Assembly (NCBI GenBank): GCA_003136675.1
Contig: PLFE01000114.1
Coordinates: 11,622-45,829 of the forward strand
Length of the DNA: 34,208 nucleotides
Source of the DNA: Bryobacterales bacterium
Lineage (GTDB): Bacteria; Acidobacteriota; Terriglobia; Bryobacterales; Bryobacteraceae
Direction of reading: 5' to 3'
Position numbers and translations under genes: made by a program. The notes below the pieces were generated by a model. That model ran no database searches, was not told where the DNA came from, and saw only the letters and a program-made list of their open reading frames with translations. Below are positions 21,990 to 30,109 of this stretch, in pieces; position 1 is the first letter of the stretch; the number at the start of each line of letters is the position of its first letter.

Positions 21990-23209
21990 TTCCGGACTTC
22001 CACCTTGGACTTATCGGCCAGGCCGACGCCGCCGGTAGTGACCACGGATTCGCCGCCCTTCAGTCCCCCGGTGATTTGGATGCGGTCGCCATCCCGTACG
22101 CCGGTCTCCACCTTCTGTTCATGAGCCGTCGCATCGGGCGTGACGACCATGACTTCGGTTTCGCCTTCCTCGGAGTTGAGCAGGGTGGATGCGGGAACCA
22201 CAACCGCGTCTGGAATGGTTTCCGCATGGATGGAGACTTTGGCGGTTACGCCGGGCTTGAGAACCGCGCCCGCGTTTCGCGCTTTGACCCAAACTTCGAT
22301 GGTGGTGCTGGACGGATCCGCCGCGGGGCTGATCACAGTCACCTTGCCGGGGACTTCGGAGCCGGCGGTTGTAATGGTTGCGTCCTGCCCCACCTTCAGA
22401 TGCGCGATTTCGAGCGCCGGAACATTGGCGCGAGCCACAATCTCCGCAGTGTCGACCACCGTGATGACGGGCGATCCGCTAGCGGCCATTTCCCCCGCGC
22501 TTACGGGACGATCCGCGACGATGCCGTCGATGGGACTGCGGATTTCAGCGTAACTTAACTGCGCCTGTGCGCTGGCGTAGTGCGCCTTGGCGGCGTCCAG
22601 CAGGCCTTGCGCACTCTTCGCCTGCTCCGCGCCGCTTACGTTTCTCACCGCTTCCAGGTGCCGCTGCGCGGTGTCGAACTGGCTCTGTGCCTGCACCAGT
22701 GCGACCTTGGCATCGTCGGCCAGCTTTTGGGCAAGCGCGCCTTCGCGAACCAATGCCACGCGGTTGTCGTAGAGCTTCTTCGCGGCGTCCAGCGCCTGCT
22801 TCGCGCTTTGCTCATCGGCAACGGCCTTCGTCATTTCTTCGGGAAGTTGGGCCTGGGTGGTGGTGAGAAATTGAGCCTGCGCCTGTTCCCACTGCGCTTT
22901 GGCTTCGCTGAGCGCGGACACAAGATCGCGATCTTCCAGTTCGGCCAGCAATTGGCCTTTGGTCACGGGATCGCCGCGATTGACAAGAAACCGCCGGACC
23001 GGGGCGCTGATCTTCGGGGTGATGGCCGATTGGGTGACGGGGTAGAGAATGGCATCGGCAGTGATGATTCTTTCGATCGGGCCGCGGAGCGCTTTGGCGA
23101 TTTGCACAGCGGTCGGCGCGTCGGTATCGCCTGCTGCTTTTTCCTTGCCGCCGCATGCCGATAGCATGGCCGCGAGCGCTGCGCAGATCAACCACTGAAA
23201 TCGGGTCAT
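21986..23209 (-). CDS. RND efflux periplasmic adaptor (membrane fusion protein), lipoprotein
   Basis: This 407-residue adaptor links the permease to the outer-membrane channel. The N-terminus MTRFQWLICAALAAMLSACGG has a lipobox (LSAC, Cys19), so it is a lipoprotein. It shows the barrel-sandwich halves SAPVRRFLVNRGDPVTKGQLLAELED and YAEIRSPIDGIVADRPVSAGE around a long Ala/Gln-rich helical hairpin (about 85-205). A beta-barrel follows, and the membrane-proximal domain ends GLKGGESVVTTGGVGL. The ATG at 23209 is chosen for the lipoprotein leader; it lies 1 bp after the TolC-like gene stop. Confidence 0.94.
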   Translation of the reverse strand: MTRFQWLICAALAAMLSACGGKEKAAGDTDAPTAVQIAKALRGPIERIITADAILYPVTQSAITPKISAPVRRFLVNRGDPVTKGQLLAELEDRDLVSALSEAKAQWEQAQAQFLTTTQAQLPEEMTKAVADEQSAKQALDAAKKLYDNRVALVREGALAQKLADDAKVALVQAQSQFDTAQRHLEAVRNVSGAEQAKSAQGLLDAAKAHYASAQAQLSYAEIRSPIDGIVADRPVSAGEMAASGSPVITVVDTAEIVARANVPALEIAHLKVGQDATITTAGSEVPGKVTVISPAADPSSTTIEVWVKARNAGAVLKPGVTAKVSIHAETIPDAVVVPASTLLNSEEGETEVMVVTPDATAHEQKVETGVRDGDRIQITGGLKGGESVVTTGGVGLADKSKVEVRK

Positions 23210-23210
23210 A

Positions 23211-24533
23211 TCAGAAGTGTCCGGTAAGAGTCTCGATGGTAGCAACGGCTAAGCGATAGCGGGCCAATCCATCAGCATACGCGTTGCGCGCCGCGGCCAG
23301 CGTGGTTTGCGCGTCCACCACTTCCAGCACGGTGGCTTCGCCGGCCTGATAACGCAGCAGAGTCAGGCGCAGGCTTTCCACGGAAAGGTCGGCGCTGCCG
23401 CGCAAAGAATCGATTTGCTCGTGCGCCGCCTGGGCTTCCAGATACGCGGAACTCATGTTGGCATTCAACTGCTTCCGCGCGATGGTGAGATCGGCCTGCG
23501 CCTGCTCCGCCCGGAATTCCGCCTGCTTTACTTTGCTGCGCGTCGCGCCCCAGTTCCAGATCGGGATGTTGAGCGTGAGCTGGCCGGAATAGCCGAGGTT
23601 CTGGCGGTTGTTCACCAGATAGCTGGGCAACGTGCTGCGGCCGGATTCATCGGTGGGGTAATCCGTCCGCGCCGCGAACTGATTCGCGTCGATGCCATAA
23701 GCGAAGTCCAGCGCGAAGCTGGGTAGAAACTGATAGCGCGCCACATCGACATCCCGCTTGGCCTGCATGACGCCGGCCTGAGCGGCGGCGAGCTCCGGGC
23801 TCTCCGATGCCGCAGTGGTTTGAAACTCCGCAAAACCTTCGAGAGCGGGCGGGTGATCCAGATCGTCCACGGCCGTGAAGTCGCGGGTGATGTCGGGGAA
23901 GATGAGCACGGCGAGGGCGACCTTGTCTTTCTCCAATGTGACTTGCGCGTCGGACAGGTCGCGCACGCGCTGCATCTGCTGAAGCTGGGCTTTGATCACG
24001 TCCGCTTTGGCTGCCTCGCCGCCTTGTTCCTGCTTGCGCGTGATGTCCAGAACGCGGCCGGATTCATCGAGGCTGGTCTGCGCGTTGGCGACTTTGCGCG
24101 AGGCCGTGACCACCGCGTAAAAGTTCTGGGCCACGGTTGCATTCAGGCCGCGCAAAGCGATGCCGCGCCGCGCCGCCGCAACCGCTTCCGCAGCTTTGGC
24201 GCGCCGCACTTCCGCGCGGCGAAACACGCTGAATAACTCCTGATGCACCAAGGCCTGTTCGTTATAAACGTGCACGCCGTCGTTCGCGACGAAGACTCCC
24301 GATGGCGTGCCATTGCCCTCGGTGTAGATGAATTGGTTCAACGCGTTGAGAGTTGGCAGCTGCGCGGCCTTGGCCTGAACCGTATCTTCGCGGGCGAGCT
24401 GCGCGGTGAGGCTGGCCGATTGGACCTGCCCGCTATATCGCCGCGCGCGCTCCATGGCGTCCTGCAGGGTGATCTTCTCTTGCGCCAGCACGGGCAGAGA
24501 AACCAACAAGAGCGCGGCCGCAAGAGTTCGCAT
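23211..24533 (-). CDS. TolC-family outer membrane channel
   Basis: This 440-residue outer membrane efflux protein has a signal peptide (MRTLAAALLLVSLPVLAQ), then KITLQDAMERARRYS, the usual first helix of OEP domains. There are two OEP repeats with long Ala/Gln-rich helices and a beta segment between (GQLTLNIPIWNWGATRSKVKQAE near 330). The end LLRYQAGEATVLEVVDAQTTLAAARNAYADGLARYRLAVATIETLTG is classical for TolC. It forms a trimeric tunnel through the outer membrane for the pump encoded next. Its ATG overlaps the thioesterase stop as TAATG, so the two are translationally coupled. Confidence 0.94.
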   Translation of the reverse strand: MRTLAAALLLVSLPVLAQEKITLQDAMERARRYSGQVQSASLTAQLAREDTVQAKAAQLPTLNALNQFIYTEGNGTPSGVFVANDGVHVYNEQALVHQELFSVFRRAEVRRAKAAEAVAAARRGIALRGLNATVAQNFYAVVTASRKVANAQTSLDESGRVLDITRKQEQGGEAAKADVIKAQLQQMQRVRDLSDAQVTLEKDKVALAVLIFPDITRDFTAVDDLDHPPALEGFAEFQTTAASESPELAAAQAGVMQAKRDVDVARYQFLPSFALDFAYGIDANQFAARTDYPTDESGRSTLPSYLVNNRQNLGYSGQLTLNIPIWNWGATRSKVKQAEFRAEQAQADLTIARKQLNANMSSAYLEAQAAHEQIDSLRGSADLSVESLRLTLLRYQAGEATVLEVVDAQTTLAAARNAYADGLARYRLAVATIETLTGHF

Positions 24534-24940
24534 TAGCTCCGGGTCGAATTCTCCAGTTTGCGCTGCATCTTCTGAGCGAAGGCGGCCACCGTGACAACAA
24601 ATCGCTGATGGGTTCCTTCGCCCACGACATGCTGATCGTCATAGGCTTTGACGCGAAAGTTCACCCGGCGGCCTTCTACCGATTCGATTTCGGCGCGGAA
24701 GGTGACTTCAGAACCGAGGGGAGCTCCGGATAAGTGCGACACATTGACGATGGTGCCCACCGAATCATCCCCCGGCTCGAGCATGGGCAGCACCAGATTT
24801 CGCGACGTCCGTTCCATGTAGCCGATCATGTGCGGCGTGGAGAGCACGCGCGCGCCCGGAAGGCCCAGGAAATTGATGGCGTTCTCATTCTCCACGCGCA
24901 CTTTCTCTTCACGCACTGCGCCGATTTCGATTCGCTCCAT
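24533..24940 (-). CDS. FlK-type hotdog acyl-CoA thioesterase
   Basis: This 135-residue hotdog-fold protein is similar to fluoroacetyl-CoA thioesterase FlK. Signature stretches are NENAINFLGLPGARVLSTPHM, IGYMERTSRNLV, VSHLSGAPLGSEVTFRAEIE and VEGRRVNFRVKAYDD. FlK uses Thr42, Glu50 and His76. Here Thr35, Glu43 and His69 have exactly the same spacings (8 and 26), so the catalytic set is present. Most family members are not fluoroacetate-specific, so the true substrate is an unknown short or toxic acyl-CoA. It is the first gene in front of the efflux set, with a 1-bp overlap to the TolC-like gene. Confidence 0.85.
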   Translation of the reverse strand: MERIEIGAVREEKVRVENENAINFLGLPGARVLSTPHMIGYMERTSRNLVLPMLEPGDDSVGTIVNVSHLSGAPLGSEVTFRAEIESVEGRRVNFRVKAYDDQHVVGEGTHQRFVVTVAAFAQKMQRKLENSTRS

Positions 24941-24951
24941 AATCAGGTAGC

Positions 24952-25791
24952 TTAGCTGTTCTGTCCAGCGATCACGCCGCGCATATAGGCGAAGGACTGC
25001 TGCATCCCGGGGATGGGGTTGTCTCCCTCTATCTCATATTCCAATGAGCAAACGCCCTGATAGCCGCTCTTGCGCAGCGCGGTGAAGATAGCGGGAATGG
25101 GCAGCACGCCCTGGCCAACGATGCACTGGCTCTCCTTGGCGCTGCCGTCCCGAAGATCCTTGAAGTGCATTTCATACAGGCGTGGACCGGCCATTCGCAC
25201 GGCCTCGACGATATCGTCGCCGGTGCGGGCCGTGTGGCCGATATCGATGCACAGGCCCATGCGCGGGTCCATGTTTTTGACGGCTTCCAGAACGCTTCGC
25301 GGGGTCGGGAACTGTTTGTCTTCCGGACCGTGGTTATGAATAGCGATGAGGATATCGAACTCCCTGGCGAGTTTCTCGACGATGGCCAGGTTTTCGTGTT
25401 TCGGAGCGCAGACCATGATGGGGAATTTGCACAGACGCGCGTATTCGAAATGAGGACGCAGCCCGGCTTCGTCGGGCTCCGACAAGCTGATGTTGCCGCC
25501 CGCGATGACGTCGATTCCCGCTTTGTCGAAGGCGCGCCGGCCGGCGGCCAGTTCCGCCGGAGAATCGTTTTGCGGTAAGTGAAACTCTTTGACGTCCGCG
25601 TAGCGGATGCCCAGGTCGTGAATCATCCGGATGGCCAGATCGCGCTGGAATTCGCGAAGGGAGTAAGTGGCGACGCCCAGCTTGATGGCTCCTGAGGCGG
25701 GCGCAGAAGATTGAGATCGCAAGGCGGTGCTGGTTGCCGCGGCTCCCAGCGCAGTGCCGAATAGTTGGCGACGGTTCATGGTCATCATCAT
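24952..25791 (-). CDS. Tat-exported sugar phosphate isomerase/epimerase-like TIM-barrel protein
   Basis: This is a 279-residue xylose-isomerase-like barrel. The start is ambiguous because ATG codons occur at 25791, 25788, 25785 and 25779, giving MMMTMNRRQLFG; the last leaves the twin-arginine motif NRRQLF nearest the terminus. Metal-binding strands are visible: AIHNHGPE (where many relatives have ENH), LCIDIGHTA, YEMHFKDLRDG (His-Phe-Lys-Asp) and VCSLEYEIEG. It likely isomerises or epimerises a sugar or related keto-compound outside the cytoplasm. It is 11 bp downstream of the thioesterase gene start, on the upstream side, so it does not belong clearly to the efflux set. It diverges from PPK2 with 10 bp between starts. 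Confidence 0.85.
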   Translation of the reverse strand: MMMTMNRRQLFGTALGAAATSTALRSQSSAPASGAIKLGVATYSLREFQRDLAIRMIHDLGIRYADVKEFHLPQNDSPAELAAGRRAFDKAGIDVIAGGNISLSEPDEAGLRPHFEYARLCKFPIMVCAPKHENLAIVEKLAREFDILIAIHNHGPEDKQFPTPRSVLEAVKNMDPRMGLCIDIGHTARTGDDIVEAVRMAGPRLYEMHFKDLRDGSAKESQCIVGQGVLPIPAIFTALRKSGYQGVCSLEYEIEGDNPIPGMQQSFAYMRGVIAGQNS

Positions 25792-25801
25792 AATAGAAGC
25801 G

Positions 25802-26611
25802 ATGGACTTCCGAAAACGTTTTGTCGCGAAAAAGAAAAGCTTCCGGCTGACGGATCACGATCCGGACGACACAGCGGGGTTTGACGACGAAGCCGTGGCC
25901 GGGGAACAGGCCCGGGAGAACACGCAGAAGCTGGAGAAGCTGCAAAGCGTGCTGTATGCCGAACATAAGCGGGCGATTCTGATTGTGCTGCAGGGCATGG
26001 ACGCGGCCGGCAAGGACGGTACGATCAAGCACGTGATGAGCGGCGTGAATCCGCAAGGCTGCCAGGTGACGGCATTCAAGCAGCCGTCGCATGAGGAGCT
26101 GGATCACGATTTTCTGTGGCGCATTCACAAGGCGATGCCGCCGCGTGGTGACATCGGGATCTTCAACCGCTCCCACTATGAAGACGTGCTGGTGGTGCGC
26201 GTCCACAACCTGGCGCCGAAAGAAGTGTGGTCGGACCGCTTCCGGCAGATTCGTGAGTTCGAAGACATGCTCTACCGGAATCAGGTGGTGATTCTGAAGT
26301 TCTTCCTCAACATCAGCAAAGCCGAGCAGGAGAAGCGCTTTCAGGCGCGCGTGGGCGATCCGGACAGAAACTGGAAGTCTTCCGATGCGGATTTCACGGA
26401 GCGCAAATTCTGGAGCGAGTATCAGGATGCTTATCAGGACGCGATTCAGAAGACGAGCCGCGCGCACGCGCCCTGGTATGTGATTCCGTCCAATCATAAG
26501 TGGTTCCGGAACATGGCTATCTCCGCGATCATCGTCGATGCGATGAAGGAGTTGAACCTGCGGTACCCGGTTTTGCCGGAGGCGAAGAAGCCAACCGGCA
26601 AGCCCGCTTGA
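25802..26611 (+). CDS. ppk2: Polyphosphate kinase 2 family protein
   Basis: This 269-residue PPK2-family phosphotransferase uses polyphosphate to phosphorylate nucleotides, or the reverse, in the cytoplasm. It has Walker A GMDAAGKDG (65-73), the conserved HVMSGVNPQGCQVTAFKQPS, Walker B-like IGIFNRSHYEDVLVVRVH (about 118-135) and the FFLNISKAEQEKRFQARV lid region, followed by APWYVIPSNHKWFRN. It resembles the single-domain PPK2 group (TIGR03709 type); whether AMP, ADP or GDP is preferred cannot be told. The ATG at 25802 has AGAAG at a short spacing. The 3' end overlaps the opposing MmcQ/YjbR gene by 83 bp. Confidence 0.94.
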   Translation: MDFRKRFVAKKKSFRLTDHDPDDTAGFDDEAVAGEQARENTQKLEKLQSVLYAEHKRAILIVLQGMDAAGKDGTIKHVMSGVNPQGCQVTAFKQPSHEELDHDFLWRIHKAMPPRGDIGIFNRSHYEDVLVVRVHNLAPKEVWSDRFRQIREFEDMLYRNQVVILKFFLNISKAEQEKRFQARVGDPDRNWKSSDADFTERKFWSEYQDAYQDAIQKTSRAHAPWYVIPSNHKWFRNMAISAIIVDAMKELNLRYPVLPEAKKPTGKPA

Positions 26612-26891
26612 CAAGGTCGCGCATGGCGTCGGGATGCACCTTGGAGAGGCGAACGAGTACCCAGGGATATTTCAGATAATGATCGGTGATGTAGTAGGTG
26701 GCCGGGTCGTCGGCCATCATAGAATCGCGCTCCTCGAAGGTGGTGCGCACGACGAGAGATTCGTTATCTTCCTTGAGCCGCAAGAACAGCTTGCCGCCGA
26801 CTTTGAATGCGACGGTTCCGTAGGACGTGCTTTCCGCGACTTTCGGGATGGAGAGCGCGGTTTTGCGCACGTCGTCGAAGGTGACGGCCAT
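26529..26891 (-). CDS. MmcQ/YjbR family protein
   Basis: This 120-residue protein matches the MmcQ/YjbR (DUF419) fold, a CyaY-like alpha/beta protein sometimes called DNA-binding. It shows MAVTFDDVRKTALSIPKVAESTSYG, AFKVGGKLFLRL, SLVVRTTFEERDSMM and YPWVLVRLSKVHPDAMRDLVKRA. The last 28 codons are a basic Ser/Pro tail (SSPPAKPGTAGSTPSSHRR) that lies opposite the PPK2 3' end, which may explain its odd composition. It begins 8 bp after the CruF-like gene stop, so it could be the last gene of the carotenoid transcript, but its function is unrelated. Confidence 0.85.
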   Translation of the reverse strand: MAVTFDDVRKTALSIPKVAESTSYGTVAFKVGGKLFLRLKEDNESLVVRTTFEERDSMMADDPATYYITDHYLKYPWVLVRLSKVHPDAMRDLVKRACRLASSPPAKPGTAGSTPSSHRR

Positions 26892-26899
26892 GTTTTCGA

Positions 26900-27580
26900 T
26901 TATCGCTGAAGCCTACGCCACCAAGGTAACGCGCACAGAGTGACGCCGATCCCGGCGGGGACGAAGTAGTGGTGGGCGATGCTGACCAGGGCAAAGAAGA
27001 TCAGGATACTGCAGCCGGTTAGGACCACTCCGACGCTGCGGGCCGGGCGTGCGCGGAGGATGGTCAGGATCAGGAAACTGACGCAGAACCAGCCGGCGAA
27101 GTTGGAGAGCGGAACTCCAAAGTACGGGCCCGCGGAGGTCCATTTCCAGTAGCCGAGCGTATTGGCGGCCAGCGGATCGATCACCAGATCGAAAAGGGTC
27201 ATGGCCAGCGCACCCGCCCAAACGGGGATACTCAGTTGGCGTACCCAGGCAATGAGGATCATCCATGCGCCGGCAACGACGAGGGGGACTCCGAACACAC
27301 TGGGCGCGAGCGTGCTGGTGTAGGAGTACCTTCCGAATGGATAGCCCGTTGAAGCTCCGATGGCCTCGGCCAGAAATCCGGCGGCGAAGCTGATGGCGCA
27401 TGCCGGCCAATCGGCTGGGTTCGAGACCACAACCAACAGGGAGGCGAGTGCGAGGAAAAGCGGGGCTGTCCACCGCATGTTCGCCGGAGTTCCGCCATAC
27501 AAAAGGTGTCCGCCGACGCCGCCAATCCAGAAGACGGCGTAGGCAAGCCAGAGTGCGGCGAGGGCGCTACGAACCTTCAT
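26900..27580 (-). CDS. cruF: CruF-like carotenoid 1,2-hydratase (DUF422 family)
   Basis: This 226-residue polytopic membrane protein is of the carotenoid biosynthesis (CruF/DUF422) family, which adds water to the 1,2 double bond of acyclic carotenoid ends in some bacteria and archaea. Segments typical of it are GFLAEAIGASTGYPFGRYSYT, LAPSVFGVPLVVAGAWMILI, ALAMTLFDLVIDPLAA and LGYWKWTSAGPYFGVPLSNFAGWF. About seven hydrophobic helices are visible. The presence of a glycosyltransferase and two CrtI-type genes supports a hydroxylated, glycosylated acyclic carotenoid. It overlaps the end of the upstream CrtI-like gene by 14 bp. Confidence 0.88.
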   Translation of the reverse strand: MKVRSALAALWLAYAVFWIGGVGGHLLYGGTPANMRWTAPLFLALASLLVVVSNPADWPACAISFAAGFLAEAIGASTGYPFGRYSYTSTLAPSVFGVPLVVAGAWMILIAWVRQLSIPVWAGALAMTLFDLVIDPLAANTLGYWKWTSAGPYFGVPLSNFAGWFCVSFLILTILRARPARSVGVVLTGCSILIFFALVSIAHHYFVPAGIGVTLCALPWWRRLQR

Positions 27581-29069
27581 GGCGTTGAATCAATTTACAG
27601 GTGATCTCGGCCGAGAGCAGCACGGTGGGAGTGCCGCCGCCGGGGTGCGTACTGCCCCCGACGTGATAGAGACCGCGGCAAACCTGGCTCTTGTTGCGGG
27701 GTCGCAGGAAGGCGTTGCGCCACCCATGCGAGTCAGTTCCATAAATGGCTCCCCCCGGCATGAGATAGGTTTCCTCGATGCGCCGCGGCGTCCAGACATC
27801 TTCCACAACGATGTGATTGGCGAGGGAGGGGAACCCGCTTTTGTGGAGACGCGCGAAGACGCGCTCCCGGGCGGCAGAGACATCGGCGTCGTCACATTGA
27901 CCCGAGCGAGCGGGCGCATTGGCCATGATGAAGAGCGACTCGCAGCCGCTGGGGACGATGGATCGGTCGAGACGGCTGGGCGCGTTGACATACACGGTAG
28001 GGTCGGTGGGGAAATGCCGCTCGTCGCAGATCTCACGGAATTCGCGCTGGTAATCGGCGGAGAAGAAGATGGTGTGGGGCTGCAATTCGGGAAGTTCACG
28101 ATCGATGCCGAGCAGCATCACAAACCCTGACATGGACCGCGAAGTCGTGGACGCCGCAGGCTCACCAAGCAGTTCCGGGACAGTGGCCGCATCGCCATTC
28201 ATGACGACGACATCGGCAGGGATGGTTTCGCCGGTATGCAGCACGACGCCGGCGGCACGGCCGCGGCTCTTGATGATTCGGGTAACCCGCGAACCGGTGG
28301 AAAGCTCCACTCCGCGCTCAGAGGCGAGAGCGACCAGCGATTCCACAATGCCGTAAAGGCCGCCGCGCACATACCATCCGCCGTAAGCGAATTCGAGGTA
28401 GGGAATGACTGCCAGAGTAGCCGGCGACCGGTATGGCGAGGAGCCGACGTAGGTGGGATAGCGGTTGAAAAGCTGCCGGAGGTAGGGACTCGAAAAATGC
28501 GCGCGCACGGTAGCGTCGTAGTTGCCCCATCCATAGCGCAGAGGCATGTGGCGCAGCACTTCCCAATCGCCTGGGCCTGGCGGATCGTAAGGGGATCGGC
28601 TCATGAAGGTACGGCGAGAGACTTCCCACAGACGCGCGCCCAGTTCGAGGAAACGCAGGAACCCGTCTTTTTCCTTCTGGGCGTCCTTTGGAGCGATGCG
28701 GGCCAGGGTTTCGAACCACTCCGGCAGGGACGATGTGTAGGTGAAGGATGTGCCGTCCGCGTAAATGTACTTCGAGAGAGGGCTGAGCGGGATGAGTTGC
28801 AGGTGGTCCTCCATGCGGCTGCCGGCGGCGCGAAACAGGTCCGCGAAAACCCAGGGCATGGTGATGAGCGAGGGTCCCGTATCGAAGGTAAAACCGGCGG
28901 AGGACCACCGGTTCATCTTGCCGCCCATGCGGGGTCCCGCTTCACAGATGCGGACCAGCCAGCCGGATGCGCGCAGGCGGAGGGCCGCGGCGAGTCCACC
29001 CAATCCACCGCCGATGATGACGGCCCGGCGGCTCAGACGCGCCTCGCGCGGTACACGCGGCCTTTCCAA
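27567..29069 (-). CDS. Second CrtI-like carotenoid desaturase/oxidoreductase
   Basis: This 500-residue flavoprotein is of the CrtI/CrtD/CrtO family. The N-terminal dinucleotide site is VIIGGGLGGLAAALRLRASG, then the FAD-binding PRMGGKMNRWSSAGFTFDTGPSL stretch. The C-terminal part has LYHVGGSTHPGGGTPTVLLSA, the CrtI signature. It is clearly distinct from the other CrtI in this cluster, so it probably does a later step, such as 3,4-desaturation (CrtD-like) of a hydroxylated carotenoid or an end-group oxidation. The start is uncertain: the best is a TTG at 29069, overlapping the glycosyltransferase end by 37 bp. A much longer frame to 29516 lies antiparallel to no family match and only shadows the glycosyltransferase. 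Confidence 0.87.
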   Translation of the reverse strand: MERPRVPREARLSRRAVIIGGGLGGLAAALRLRASGWLVRICEAGPRMGGKMNRWSSAGFTFDTGPSLITMPWVFADLFRAAGSRMEDHLQLIPLSPLSKYIYADGTSFTYTSSLPEWFETLARIAPKDAQKEKDGFLRFLELGARLWEVSRRTFMSRSPYDPPGPGDWEVLRHMPLRYGWGNYDATVRAHFSSPYLRQLFNRYPTYVGSSPYRSPATLAVIPYLEFAYGGWYVRGGLYGIVESLVALASERGVELSTGSRVTRIIKSRGRAAGVVLHTGETIPADVVVMNGDAATVPELLGEPAASTTSRSMSGFVMLLGIDRELPELQPHTIFFSADYQREFREICDERHFPTDPTVYVNAPSRLDRSIVPSGCESLFIMANAPARSGQCDDADVSAARERVFARLHKSGFPSLANHIVVEDVWTPRRIEETYLMPGGAIYGTDSHGWRNAFLRPRNKSQVCRGLYHVGGSTHPGGGTPTVLLSAEITCKLIQRHEGS

Positions 29070-30109
29070 ATTACGCCCTGGCCTACGCGGCACTGCCACC
29101 ACGAGGAGATGCCCAGAAAGAGCAGAAAGACTTCCGCGACGGGATGCAGCAGGGCGCTCCACCAGGGCTGTCCAAAGCGTACCGCGAGCACGAGGCGAGC
29201 GAGAACGATGAGCAGCGCCGCGACCCAGTCGAATAGCAGAAAGGGCAGGAGGAACACAGTGAAACGGAAGAGGAGGAACAGCCAGAACATGCCCTGGTGA
29301 CGAAAGGCGGGGAAGAAGTTCTTCTGAAATCCGAGCCAGATTTCGTGCAAGCCGGCGTACATGCGAACGCGAACCACATGCTGACCGTCGAGGCAGAGGG
29401 ACCTTTCGCCGTGCGCGCGCCAGGTTTGGGCGAGGCGCGTGTCTTCGAAAATCTCGCCACGCACGAGCGCGTGGCCCCCCAGCTTCTGGTAGGCGGCGCG
29501 TTCGATGAGCAGGCACGCGCCGTGCGCGAGGCCGAGTGAGGGCGCATTGCGGATCAGCGAAAGTGGAGCGGGGAAGATGGTGAAGACGACGCAGTTCAGC
29601 AGCGGCATGAGCATCCGTTCGGCAAAGCTTTGGAGATCAAAACCGGGCCAGCAACTGAGCAGCGTCAAGCGGCGGGCGATGGCGGCGGCGGCCATGCCAT
29701 CGACCGCGCCCGGCGTGAGGCGCGCGTCGGCATCGAGGAAGAGAAGCCAGTCTCCGGCGGCGCGCGAGGCGAGACGCCAGCACGCGAAGTTTTTCCCGCA
29801 CCAGTCGGCGGGGAGCGGTTCCGGGTCGATTCGCTTCACGCGCGGGTCGCGGGCAGCGGCTTGATCCACAAGGGCCGCGGTGCGGTCTTGGGAGTGGTCG
29901 TCATAGACGAGGATTTCGAGTACGTCCGCGCCTTGATCGAGGGCCCGCTGGATGCACTGCGCGATATTGGATTCTTCGTTGCGCGCCGGAATCAGGATGG
30001 AAACACGATGGGCCGGCAAGGGTGCCGCTTCACTTTTCACCCTGGGCCAGAAGAGGGCATTGGCGAGAACGACCAGCAGGATGAAGGCTGCGGCGGCGAT
30101 CAGGAACAA
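29033..30109 (-). CDS. Membrane glycosyltransferase, GT2 (CruG/CrtQ-like)
   Basis: This is a 358-residue family-2 glycosyltransferase. An N-terminal helix (FLIAAAAFILLVVLANALFW) anchors it. The GT-A domain has SILIPARNEESNI (about 37-49), VYDDHSQDRT (about 68-77), LFLDADARL (the DxD at 126-128), HGACLLIERAAY and GEIFEDTRLAQ (the ED at 222-223). Several C-terminal hydrophobic helices follow. Its relatives include CruG and CrtQ, which attach sugars to carotenoids, and HpnB-like hopanoid enzymes. In this operon, glycosylation of a hydroxylated carotenoid is the likely role; the sugar donor is unknown. It overlaps the GGPP synthase gene by 10 bp. Confidence 0.9.
   Translation of the reverse strand: MFLIAAAAFILLVVLANALFWPRVKSEAAPLPAHRVSILIPARNEESNIAQCIQRALDQGADVLEILVYDDHSQDRTAALVDQAAARDPRVKRIDPEPLPADWCGKNFACWRLASRAAGDWLLFLDADARLTPGAVDGMAAAAIARRLTLLSCWPGFDLQSFAERMLMPLLNCVVFTIFPAPLSLIRNAPSLGLAHGACLLIERAAYQKLGGHALVRGEIFEDTRLAQTWRAHGERSLCLDGQHVVRVRMYAGLHEIWLGFQKNFFPAFRHQGMFWLFLLFRFTVFLLPFLLFDWVAALLIVLARLVLAVRFGQPWWSALLHPVAEVFLLFLGISSWWQCRVGQGVIWKGRVYRARRV

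Noticed and set aside
29070..29516. N-terminal extension of the second CrtI-like gene
   Set aside because: The extra 149 residues are Arg/Pro/Ala-rich, overlap the glycosyltransferase gene in another frame, and precede the FAD-binding motif that normally starts the protein.
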